A stretch of 64,000 bases of DNA from Chryseobacterium camelliae (lineage in GTDB: Bacteria; Bacteroidota; Bacteroidia; Flavobacteriales; Weeksellaceae): NCBI RefSeq assembly GCF_002770595.1, contig NZ_CP022986.1, positions 3,906,001 through 3,970,000 of the forward strand, in the 5' to 3' direction. Of the stretch, positions 15,166 to 22,553 are shown one piece after another. The position numbers and the translations under genes are program-made. Each line of letters begins with the position of its first letter. Position 1 is the first letter of the stretch. Under the pieces are notes generated by a model that was not told the origin of the DNA, searched no databases, and worked only from the letters and a program-made list of their open reading frames with translations.

Positions 15166-16551
15166 TTACATGAGCTGGTATTCCGGTGTGGACATCAGGT
15201 TGATGATATTCATTTTTACGCTCCGGTCAGAGAAACTTTGTACGGTATTCATGTCGAGTGAAACCGGGCTCTGGATCAGGTAGTCTTCACAATTCTTATC
15301 GGTAAAGATCTTTTCCACCTGCGGCCAGTCGATCACGATATTCGGATTTTTAAACATCTTGTTCAGTGCGGTTTCTCTGGACTTAATGCCCATCTCAATA
15401 TCATCATCCGGTCGCGGTGTATATTCCAGCGGGCGTAAGCCTGACCAGATCTGGGGAATCTGGAGCCGCAGCATCAGTGTGGAGCTGTCGATCCAGGATT
15501 TTCCGCTGGGCCATCCGGATACATTAGGCGGGTATAAAAGCATCTGGCCCAACAGTTTCTGGTACACAATAAGGTTTTCAGGATTCTGTACCGTCATCGG
15601 AAGCGTCCTTGAGATTCCTGCCATCAATTCAATCGGCGATTTTATCCTGTTGCCGATATTCATGGGGTCATAGAACCATGATGATGAAAAAATGGTTTTC
15701 ATCAGTTTTTGAATATCATATCCCGAATGGTAGAAACTTTCGCTCAGCTCATCAATAATAGCTTCATCCATCTTTTCGTTCACAAAGAAACGGTAGATTT
15801 TAGCCGTGATGAAATGGGCGGTGGCCTTCCGGTCAAGGATGATGTTTAACACATCGGCTCCGTTGAAATTACCGGTTTTTCCCAGAAAGGTTTTTATACC
15901 TTCATCATGAACCTTTACTTTTTCCTGGAAGTTTCCTTCCTTATCATAGCTCCATCCGGTGAAAGCCCTCGCTCCTTCCCGGATGTCATTTTCCGTATAA
16001 TTACCCCTTCCCATCGTAAAAAGTTCCATCACTTCACGGGCAAAATTCTCATTGGGATGGTCTTTTTTATTCTGCTGGTTGTTCAGGAAGTTCAGCATAG
16101 CTGGAGACTGGCTCACTTCAAAAAGGAGGTCCCGGAAGCTTCCCAACGCATTTTTCCGGATCGTATTGAGCAGTTGCCGGTTATACTGGGGATTATTTAC
16201 CCGGCAGGCAAAATGCCCGTGCCAGAAAAAAGCCATCTTTTCTCTCAGCTGGTCGTCACTATGGATCATCCTGTCCAGGAAAGCAAGGTTCAGCTCATTG
16301 TTCTGTTTGCTGTAGGTTTTCTGCATTTCCTTTTTCCGGTCGGCGGCAGACTTGCTGTCCATCATATTGGCCGGCGCATCCGGCAGATCCGGAGTGGAAT
16401 ACCGGATTTCATTGAAATCATAATGCTTAAACAGGTCGGCCAGCAGGGACCTGGTTTCCCTTCCGGCAAGTTGGGCATATTGCCCGGCAGCAGGGCCGAA
16501 TCCGGCACGCCAGAGGAGGTGTTTATTATTAAGCAGGGAAGGTATGGCCAT
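15166..16551 (-). CDS. DUF1800 family protein
   Basis: A 461-aa, mostly helical protein of the DUF1800 family. Signatures are FWHGHFACR, HPNENFAREVMELFTMGRG, GARAFTGW and VSGWPSGKSWIDS. No clear signal peptide is seen; the N-terminus reads MAIPSLLNNKHLLWRAGFGP, the family's usual 'hLLrRagfG' start. It is the first gene of a two-gene operon with DUF1501. The pair is common in Bacteroidota and Planctomycetes and its role is not established. Confidence 0.9.
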   Translation of the reverse strand: MAIPSLLNNKHLLWRAGFGPAAGQYAQLAGRETRSLLADLFKHYDFNEIRYSTPDLPDAPANMMDSKSAADRKKEMQKTYSKQNNELNLAFLDRMIHSDDQLREKMAFFWHGHFACRVNNPQYNRQLLNTIRKNALGSFRDLLFEVSQSPAMLNFLNNQQNKKDHPNENFAREVMELFTMGRGNYTENDIREGARAFTGWSYDKEGNFQEKVKVHDEGIKTFLGKTGNFNGADVLNIILDRKATAHFITAKIYRFFVNEKMDEAIIDELSESFYHSGYDIQKLMKTIFSSSWFYDPMNIGNRIKSPIELMAGISRTLPMTVQNPENLIVYQKLLGQMLLYPPNVSGWPSGKSWIDSSTLMLRLQIPQIWSGLRPLEYTPRPDDDIEMGIKSRETALNKMFKNPNIVIDWPQVEKIFTDKNCEDYLIQSPVSLDMNTVQSFSDRSVKMNIINLMSTPEYQLM

Positions 16552-16724
16552 TTGGATTTTATTTTTTGGATTGGAATCTTTTGAGAAAGTTAAGGAAATA
16601 AATAAAGTTTAATATTTTGTTCACATTTATTAATCTAAAATTAAACATTGATTTAAATTTTATTTTGCTGATAAACACGGTCTTGCAGCTTGTTCCTATT
16701 GCAAAGGCTTACCTGAAGCGCTGA

Positions 16725-16740
16725 TTGGCACGATTTTTAC
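16725..16740 (+). promoter_or_regulatory. Sigma-54-type promoter of the barrel protein
   Basis: TTGGCACGATTTTTAC. The -24 GG and -12 AC are separated by exactly 10 bp, and TGGCACG is a perfect -24 box; the -12 box has TTAC in place of TTGC. It lies 36 bp before the ATG at 16776, and no TAnnTTTG element is seen in the gap. Confidence 0.6.
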
Positions 16741-16775
16741 AAATTCCTATTCGTGAAATTTTAAAAATCTCAGTT

Positions 16776-17339
16776 ATGAAAATGTTTAAACAAGCCATCG
16801 TACTGGCTGGCGTTTTAACGGCAGGCGTACTCAGCGCACAAAGTGCACAGATGAATAATATGATTAAGGTAGGCGCAAATGTTGGTTTAGCAGTTCCTTC
16901 AGATAACCTTTCCGCTGCTGTAGGAGTTGATGTATCTTACCAGAACCTTATCACGCCTGGCTTTGGGTTGGGGATTGCGACAGGATATACCCATTATTTC
17001 GCCAAAAATGATAACGGCTATGATAACAATGATGTAGGGGTAATTCCTGTAGGTGCATTGCTGAGAATTTATCCTAAACAGACAGGATTCTATTTCGGGA
17101 CAGATTTAGGATACGGTATCCTGGTAGGAAATGACAGGGTAGCGTCAAACAGTACGGTAAGCAGGCCAAACGGAGGCTTTTACATTAAACCGGAAATCGG
17201 GTACCATAACAGAGACTGGAACTTCTTTGTACAGTATCAGAAAGTATTTGTAGGAAGTAAAGGTGATTTACCGGGACAGGACTACAACGTAGGGAATATC
17301 GGGGTAGGTTTTGCCTACAATATCGCATTAGGAAAGTAG
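16776..17339 (+). CDS. Outer-membrane beta-barrel protein
   Basis: A 187-aa protein with a signal peptide (MKMFKQAIVLAGVLTAGVLSAQ). The mature part is about 165 residues of alternating strands (IKVGANVGLAVPS, FGLGIATGYTHYF, FYFGTDLGYGILVG, NIGVGFAYNIALGK), typical of an eight-stranded barrel of the OmpA/OprF-like 'outer membrane beta-barrel' type. I chose 16776 over the frame start at 16725 because of the signal peptide. The ligand or role is unknown. The apparent sigma-54 promoter implies conditional expression. Confidence 0.85.
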   Translation: MKMFKQAIVLAGVLTAGVLSAQSAQMNNMIKVGANVGLAVPSDNLSAAVGVDVSYQNLITPGFGLGIATGYTHYFAKNDNGYDNNDVGVIPVGALLRIYPKQTGFYFGTDLGYGILVGNDRVASNSTVSRPNGGFYIKPEIGYHNRDWNFFVQYQKVFVGSKGDLPGQDYNVGNIGVGFAYNIALGK

Positions 17340-17370
17340 TTAGATTTAATATAAAAAACTATCAGACAGG

Positions 17371-17396
17371 CCTTTTCATTATTTTGGAAAGGTTTT
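17371..17396 (+). terminator. Terminator of the barrel gene
   Basis: CCTTTTC/GGAAAGG stem (one G-U pair), 8-nt loop, followed by TTTT. Confidence 0.6.
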
Positions 17397-17429
17397 GTTT
17401 TGATCTCGGCGATTTACAAAAACAATTGT

Positions 17430-17437
17430 TATATTTG
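17430..17437 (+). promoter_or_regulatory. glk -7 element
   Basis: TATATTTG, 16 bp before the glucokinase ATG, giving a very short leader. Confidence 0.5.
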
Positions 17438-17452
17438 ATAAAATTTGTGATT

Positions 17453-18499
17453 ATGAACTTGAATCCGAAATTTCCGTTGTATTTACCGGGTGTAAAGGAC
17501 AGCAGTAATAATAATATTTCCATTATCGGAGCAAACCTTCGTGAGGACATCAGTACCATAGGATATTTTCAGTCCGTTAATGAAGGAATTGAAATGAAAA
17601 TGCATAGCAGCTATGCCACCAATGACTATGCTTCTTTTTCTGATATCCTGAGGAAATTCATTCAGGAAAATAACCTGACTGATATCAACCGTGTCGGAAT
17701 ATCGGTTCCCGGACCGGTTATCCACGGAAAGAGCAGCCCGGAACGTCTGGGATGGAATCTTGATGTAGAGGAAATCCGCAGGGATTTCGGATTTGAAAAC
17801 ATACAGCTTGTGAATGACCTTGAGTCATCGGCGTATGGTATGGCACTGCTCCGTGATGAAGACCTTGAAGCGGTGTACACCGGTGGTCATCTTGAAAAAG
17901 GAAACGTAGCTATCCTGGCCCCGGGAAACGGGTTGGGTGAAGCCGGATATTTCTTCGACGGTAAATACCTGCGTCCGTTTGCTACCGAAGGCGGGCACTC
18001 CGAATTTTCCCCAAGGACCAATGTAGAAGTGGAGTTTTACCAGTTCCTGAACAACATTTACGGGATTGTAAGCTGGGAAAATGTGCTTTCAAAAGACGGT
18101 CTGTTCAATATTTACCGATTCCTGAGAGATGTTAAAAGGCATCCGGAGCCGGAAGGACTGGGAGAACGCCTTTCCAACGGTAATTTTGTGCAGGAGCTGT
18201 ACAAAGCTGCTGAGGAAGGAGTACTGATCTGCAAGATTGCCATTGATACCTTCCTTGAATTCCTGGCCCGTGAAGCCAATAACTTAACATTAAAGCTTAA
18301 GGCTACAGGAGGCCTCTTCATTTCAGGAGATATTCCTCAGATGATCCGTCAGTATCTGGATAAGGATAAGTTCTATGAAAAATTCAAGATCAGCGATAAG
18401 ATGGAACATATGCTGAAGGATATTCCGATTTATCTTGTAAAAAGCGATAATACAAGCCTGAACGGCGTTGTACTCTACACCGCTTATTATCAGGATTAA
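17453..18499 (+). CDS. glk: Glucokinase
   Basis: A 348-aa hexokinase-fold enzyme that phosphorylates glucose with ATP. The family signs are VGISVPGPVIHGKS, VNDLESSAYGMALL (catalytic Asp in the ND block), ILAPGNGLGEAGYF, and EGGHSEF with the E-G-G-H sugar-binding motif. A second ATP motif follows near ATGGLFISGDIP. It belongs to the PF02685 glucokinase group, not the ROK type. I use the ATG at 17453, since the longer frame from 17384 runs across the promoter. It has its own promoter and a strong terminator, so it is monocistronic. Confidence 0.9.
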   Translation: MNLNPKFPLYLPGVKDSSNNNISIIGANLREDISTIGYFQSVNEGIEMKMHSSYATNDYASFSDILRKFIQENNLTDINRVGISVPGPVIHGKSSPERLGWNLDVEEIRRDFGFENIQLVNDLESSAYGMALLRDEDLEAVYTGGHLEKGNVAILAPGNGLGEAGYFFDGKYLRPFATEGGHSEFSPRTNVEVEFYQFLNNIYGIVSWENVLSKDGLFNIYRFLRDVKRHPEPEGLGERLSNGNFVQELYKAAEEGVLICKIAIDTFLEFLAREANNLTLKLKATGGLFISGDIPQMIRQYLDKDKFYEKFKISDKMEHMLKDIPIYLVKSDNTSLNGVVLYTAYYQD

Positions 18500-18507
18500 A
18501 ACATACG

Positions 18508-18531
18508 GCTCCGGGATCCCCGGAGCTTTTT
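18508..18531 (+). terminator. glk terminator
   Basis: GCTCCGGG, ATC loop, CCCGGAGC, followed by TTTTT. Confidence 0.85.
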
Positions 18532-18563
18532 CTTTGTCTTGATCGATAAAAATTATTCATTTA

Positions 18564-18608
18564 TTGATGTACATCAACGCTATCTGTCAGAACCATTGGT
18601 TACCTTTG
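18564..18608 (+). promoter_or_regulatory. FNR-type box and -7 element of the first yceI gene
   Basis: TTGATGTACATCAA (18564-18577) is a perfect palindrome of the FNR form TTGAT-N4-ATCAA. A TACCTTTG -7 element follows at 18601-18608. With transcription starting about 4 bp past the -7 box, the palindrome is centred near -41.5, the class II activator position of CRP/FNR proteins. Confidence 0.65.
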
Positions 18609-18641
18609 CCACCGCAATTAGCAAAGAAATAATTTATAACA

Positions 18642-19208
18642 ATGAAAAAAATATTTTTATTAGCGGTTTTAGCCGGCGGACTGGCTTTCGGACAGACAAA
18701 AAAAGTAGTGGCCTCTGATGTTCACTGGTGGGGATATAAAGTAGCGAAATCTGAGGCGAGTTCTCATGACGGTACGGTAAAAGTGAAGTCAGGAGACATG
18801 GTGATGAAAGGAAACCAGCTGGTGGGAGGAACTTTCGTGCTGGATATGACTTCAATCAATTCCACTGATCTTTCCGGAGAATACCAGGGAAAACTGAATG
18901 GTCACCTGAAGAACGGTGATTTCTTTGAAGTTGAAAAGTATCCTACCGCTACTTTCAAGATCACTTCTGTTAAGAAGAATAACGATAAGATCTACAACAG
19001 CCTTGTTACAGGAAATTTAACGGTAAAAGGAAAAACCAACCCGGTTTCTTTCCCGGCTAAAATTTCTTACAGCAAAGGAGTTGTGAGCCTGGTGTCCAAC
19101 AAATTCACCATCGACAGGCAGAAGTTTGACGTAGCCTACAAATCTACCATGCAGGATGTTTTTGTAAAAGATGATATCGATATGCTGGTTAAGGTAACTG
19201 CTAAATAA
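18642..19208 (+). CDS. YceI-family periplasmic protein 1
   Basis: A 188-aa protein with a signal peptide (MKKIFLLAVLAGGLAFGQ). The rest is a YceI lipocalin-like beta-barrel that binds isoprenoids such as polyprenyl quinones: VHWWGYKVAK at the start, GTFVLDMTSINSTDLSGEY, LNGHLKNGDFFEVEKYPTATF (the family's 'h..dffdv..yP.a.F' block), and LTVKGKTNPVSFPAKI. It is followed after a terminator by a diverged paralogue. The FNR-type site upstream suggests induction by low oxygen or nitrosative/redox cues (inference). Roles of YceI proteins in Bacteroidota are poorly known. Confidence 0.93.
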   Translation: MKKIFLLAVLAGGLAFGQTKKVVASDVHWWGYKVAKSEASSHDGTVKVKSGDMVMKGNQLVGGTFVLDMTSINSTDLSGEYQGKLNGHLKNGDFFEVEKYPTATFKITSVKKNNDKIYNSLVTGNLTVKGKTNPVSFPAKISYSKGVVSLVSNKFTIDRQKFDVAYKSTMQDVFVKDDIDMLVKVTAK

Positions 19209-19230
19209 TTTAATCAAAAAAAGATTGCTA

Positions 19231-19258
19231 AAAGTGTAGAAGTTCTACACTTTTTTTT
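19231..19258 (+). terminator. Terminator of the first yceI gene
   Basis: AAAGTGTAGAA, G, TTCTACACTTT, followed by more T. Confidence 0.85.
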
Positions 19259-19265
19259 ATTTTTG
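19258..19265 (+). promoter_or_regulatory. -7 element of the second yceI gene
   Basis: TATTTTTG directly after the preceding terminator and 21 bp before the ATG. Confidence 0.5.
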
Positions 19266-19286
19266 TTGAATTGTAAATAAAAAAGA

Positions 19287-19913
19287 ATGAAAAGATTACT
19301 ATTGCTTATAATGATGTGTGTCGGCATGTCGTTTGTTTTTGCTCAGAAGAAAGGAGATAAGGTTGTAAAGGTTACTTCTTCAGAGATCAGGTGGTGGGGA
19401 TATAAGGTTGTTAAGACTGTAGCTTCATCACATTCCGGAACGGTAAAACTGAAAAGCGGAAAGTTTACTTTTGATAAAACGGTACTGGTAGACGGGGAAT
19501 TCGTTATCGATATGAGAAGCCTGATGGCCGGTGATGTTTCGGAAGAAGATCAGATCAAGCTTACCAATGACCTTAAAAGCTCCAATTTCTTCGATGTAAA
19601 AAAATTCCCGATTGCTAAATTTCATCTCACGAAGATCATTCCTTTGGCCAATAGTGAATTCAATTCAACAGTATACGGTGATGTAACCATCAAAGGAGTA
19701 AGAAAGACGATTTCTTTTCCTGCGAATGTATATATTACACAGTTCACGGTAGTCATAGAATCTGCGAAGTTCTCCCTGAACAGAAGGGATTTCAAGGTAT
19801 TCTACCAGTCTTCCCTGAAAGACTACTTCATTAAAAACGAAATGGATATCCAGTTCAGAATATCCACAGAAAAGCTGGACAACGAAAACAGGACTCCTGT
19901 TAAAAAGAAATAA
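19287..19913 (+). CDS. YceI-family periplasmic protein 2
   Basis: A 208-aa paralogue of the preceding gene. It has a signal peptide (MKRLLLLIMMCVGMSFVFAQ) and a YceI barrel with IRWWGYKVVKTVASSHSG, GEFVIDMRSL, LKSSNFFDVKKFPIAKF and VTIKGVRKTISFPANV. The C-terminus is extended by a charged tail (TEKLDNENRTPVKKK). It has its own -7 box and no FNR palindrome, so the two copies are probably regulated differently. Confidence 0.92.
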   Translation: MKRLLLLIMMCVGMSFVFAQKKGDKVVKVTSSEIRWWGYKVVKTVASSHSGTVKLKSGKFTFDKTVLVDGEFVIDMRSLMAGDVSEEDQIKLTNDLKSSNFFDVKKFPIAKFHLTKIIPLANSEFNSTVYGDVTIKGVRKTISFPANVYITQFTVVIESAKFSLNRRDFKVFYQSSLKDYFIKNEMDIQFRISTEKLDNENRTPVKKK

Positions 19914-19943
19914 TCCGGCGGTAACCTGGAGAGGATCAGAGAC

Positions 19944-19971
19944 GGACGGCTTTTTAAAGCCGTCCTTTTTT
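19944..19971 (+). terminator. Terminator of the second yceI gene
   Basis: GGACGGCTTT/AAAGCCGTCC, 2-nt loop, followed by TTTTTT. Confidence 0.85.
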
Positions 19972-19985
19972 ATTATTTTAGTCCT

Positions 19986-20630
19986 ATGAAAATATATGTG
20001 GTAAGCGGGCTGGGCGCGGACTTCAAAGTGCTCGAAAAGCTTAGGTTTCCCGAACATCTGAAAGTGGTTTTTATTGACTGGCTCATTCCGGAACGGAACG
20101 AGCCGTTCGAGCATTATGTCTGCCGGATGGCTGAAAAGATAAATGGAGCGGAACCGTTTTTTCTTCTCGGGTATTCCTTTGGCGGGATCATGGTCCAGGA
20201 AATCCATAAAATCAAACCTGCTCAAAAAGTAGTGATTCTGGGGAGCCTGAAATCCCATAAAGAAAAGTCAAGGCTGATAAAGACCGGCCAGTTGACCGGG
20301 GTTGTCAGGTTTTTTCCGGAACGGTTTTTTGATATTGCAGCAGCGCAGGCATTTCCGGCCGTGCGTAAATTTTTTGATTTCAATAATGCCAACCTTGTCC
20401 GGTACTTTCAGGTACGCGATCCTTACTACCTGAAATGGTCTGTGGAGAAGATTGCCGCATGGAAATCAGAAGAGAATCCTGATGTTATTCAGATTATGGG
20501 AGACCGTGACCTGGTTTTCCCTCTGAAGAACTCACGGCCGGATTATATCATTAAAGAAGGTACCCATCTTTTTCCTGCTACAAGGCCGAAAGAGGTTTCA
20601 AAAATATTAGCTGAAATTCTAAAATTGTGA
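19986..20630 (+). CDS. Alpha/beta-fold hydrolase
   Basis: A 214-aa small cytosolic alpha/beta hydrolase. It starts MKIYVVSGLGADFKVLEKL; the nucleophile elbow is GYSFGG (Ser at about residue 63). The acid is probably Asp in IMGDRDLVFP, and the His is in EGTHLFPATRP. It has no lid domain and no signal peptide. The substrate is unknown. The start is only 15 bp after the preceding terminator's T tract. Confidence 0.85.
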   Translation: MKIYVVSGLGADFKVLEKLRFPEHLKVVFIDWLIPERNEPFEHYVCRMAEKINGAEPFFLLGYSFGGIMVQEIHKIKPAQKVVILGSLKSHKEKSRLIKTGQLTGVVRFFPERFFDIAAAQAFPAVRKFFDFNNANLVRYFQVRDPYYLKWSVEKIAAWKSEENPDVIQIMGDRDLVFPLKNSRPDYIIKEGTHLFPATRPKEVSKILAEILKL

Positions 20631-20701
20631 TTTTATTTTAAATTAAGATTAAAACTAAGGGGGTATATTAAAATAAAATACATTTTCATGAAATTTATAT
20701 G

Positions 20702-20709
20702 TAATTTTG
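20702..20709 (+). promoter_or_regulatory. amt -7 element
   Basis: TAATTTTG, 21 bp before the ATG of the ammonium transporter. A TTTCATGAAA palindrome lies just upstream (about 20686-20695) and may be an operator. Confidence 0.5.
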
Positions 20710-20730
20710 TAGGGGTAAAATACATATTTT

Positions 20731-22074
20731 ATGAAAGTAGGATTAAAATGGATTGTTTCCTTTTCCATGATCACCCTGGTAGCCATCGGCGGACTCTTCT
20801 GGAGCCCTATCGTAGATTTTCCGAATACGGGAGAGTTTTTAAGTGAAGATAAGATTGTAGGGGCGGATGTTGCCTGGATCCTGGCTGCTGCAGGGCTTGT
20901 CCTTCTGATGACTCCCGGGCTTTCTTTCTTTTACGGAGGAATGGTCGGCAAGAAAAATGTGATCTCCACCATGCTCCAGAGTTTTATTGCGCTGGGAGTG
21001 ATTTCCATTCTATGGGTAGTGGTCGGCTTTTCCCTTTCCTTCGGCGATTCCCTCGGATTCACCGTGAATGGCGAGCATTACGGGATCATCGGCAATCCGC
21101 TCAGCTATCCATTTTTCAGCAGGGTAGGAGTACTGCCCCATAAAATGATGGCATCCACCATTCCTTTTATCCTTTTTGCCCTGTTTCAGATGAAATTTGC
21201 TGTGATTACTCCTGCTTTGATTACAGGGTCGTTCGCAGAACGGGTGCGTTTTATTTCCTATCTCTTATTCATGGTGCTGTTCAGCCTGTTCATTTATACA
21301 CCGCTCTGCCATATGGTCTGGTATCCGGACGGGCTTCTTAATAAATATTTCAGAGTAAAAGATTTTGCAGGTGGTACCGTAGTGCATATGAGTGCCGGAT
21401 TTGCAGCATTGGCGGGAGCCATGGTCGTGGGAAACAGGAAAAATCCCCATCATGAGCCTTCCAATGTTCCTTATGTGCTTTTAGGTACCGGAATGCTCTG
21501 GTTCGGATGGTTCGGCTTCAATGCAGGTTCTGCCCTGAGTGCCAATGCAACGGCAGCGATGGCCTTCGGAACCACTACCATTGCCTCAGGCTCTGCGATG
21601 ATGACCTGGATCCTGTTTGACCGGATCAACTGCAGGAGCGTTTCAGCTATGGGGGCCTGCATCGGTGCAGTAGTAGGACTGGTTGCGATTACTCCGGGTT
21701 GCGGATTTGTTTCCATCCCGGAAAGCATATTCATCGGGTTTATCTCTGCCATTGTTTCCAATCTGATGGTCAACTGGAAAGCCCTGAAAAAAATTGATGA
21801 TACCCTGGATGTTTTTGCCTGTCATGGAGTAGGAGGGATTATGGGAATGATTCTGACAGCGATTTTCGCACACGGTGAAAACGCAAGCCTGCTGCATGGC
21901 GGAATCGAAGTCTTTGCCCATCACATGATGGCGCTTATCCTGGTTTCAGCCTTTGCGTTCTTCGGATCACTTTTCCTGTATAAAGTAACCAACAGAATTA
22001 TTAACCTCCGGGTTTCGGAAGAGTCTGAAAATGATGGCCTCGACCTTTCCCAGCATGGAGAACGGCTTTATTGA
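20731..22074 (+). CDS. amt: Ammonium transporter (Amt family)
   Basis: A 447-aa inner-membrane channel for ammonium. It has about 11-12 membrane helices, with ADVAWILAAAGLVLLMTPGLSFFYGG at the start. Pore features: FAGGTVVHMSAG with the first pore His, FGWFGFNAGSALSAN, and CHGVGGIMGM with the second His. The N-terminal hydrophobic stretch may be an extra helix or signal. The short C-terminal tail (SEESENDGLDLSQHGERLY) is where PII proteins normally dock. No glnK/PII gene is adjacent, unlike in many bacteria. Serine dehydratase, which releases ammonia, follows beyond a repeat-filled gap. Confidence 0.95.
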   Translation: MKVGLKWIVSFSMITLVAIGGLFWSPIVDFPNTGEFLSEDKIVGADVAWILAAAGLVLLMTPGLSFFYGGMVGKKNVISTMLQSFIALGVISILWVVVGFSLSFGDSLGFTVNGEHYGIIGNPLSYPFFSRVGVLPHKMMASTIPFILFALFQMKFAVITPALITGSFAERVRFISYLLFMVLFSLFIYTPLCHMVWYPDGLLNKYFRVKDFAGGTVVHMSAGFAALAGAMVVGNRKNPHHEPSNVPYVLLGTGMLWFGWFGFNAGSALSANATAAMAFGTTTIASGSAMMTWILFDRINCRSVSAMGACIGAVVGLVAITPGCGFVSIPESIFIGFISAIVSNLMVNWKALKKIDDTLDVFACHGVGGIMGMILTAIFAHGENASLLHGGIEVFAHHMMALILVSAFAFFGSLFLYKVTNRIINLRVSEESENDGLDLSQHGERLY

Positions 22075-22079
22075 GTGTC

Positions 22080-22496
22080 TATGGTGAATTCCTTCGGGTC
22101 AATAGTGTTAGTTGTAAATTGACTTGCAACGCAATATTCACTGCTGAGCAGATTGACAATTGACGGATGGTTAATGGTGAATTCCTTCGGGTGAATGGTA
22201 TTTACCGGTAATTGACTTGCTACGCAAAATTGACGATTGACAGATGGTCAATTGTGAATTCCTTCGGGTCAATGGTGAATGGTATTTGCCGGTATTGACT
22301 TGCCATGCAAAATTGACTGCGAAGCAAATTGACGATTGACCGATGTTCAATAGTGAATTCCTTCGGGTCAAAGGTGAATAGTTTTGGTTGTAAATTGACT
22401 TTCAGCGCAGGAATTGACTATTGATTGCATAGCAGATTGACGATTGACGAATGGTCAATGATGTTGGTTGTAAATTGACTTGCGCAGCAAAATTCT
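22080..22496 (+). repeat. Tandem dispersed repeats (GTGAATTCCTTCGGGTCAAT family)
   Basis: The gap between amt and sdaA holds no gene. It contains four head-to-tail copies starting at 22084, 22177, 22254 and 22355, with spacings of 93, 77 and 101 bp, plus a partial fifth near 22466. Each copy begins GTGAATTCCTTCGGGT and contains TTGACTTGC and an ATTGACGATTGAC heptamer-spaced stretch. Further copies are at 25402-25504 and 40062-40150, in the same orientation. Confidence 0.9.
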
Positions 22497-22521
22497 CTCT
22501 TCTCCATGTCAATTTATCATG

Positions 22522-22529
22522 TATCTTTG
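22522..22529 (+). promoter_or_regulatory. sdaA -7 element
   Basis: TATCTTTG followed by C, 24 bp before the ATG and just after the repeat block. Confidence 0.55.
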
Positions 22530-22553
22530 CGGAAGGAATGGTGAATCACGCAT

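Noticed and set aside
22080..22496. CRISPR array or coding repeats
   Set aside because: Repeat and intervening lengths vary, copies are similar throughout, no cas genes are present, and no frame is open.
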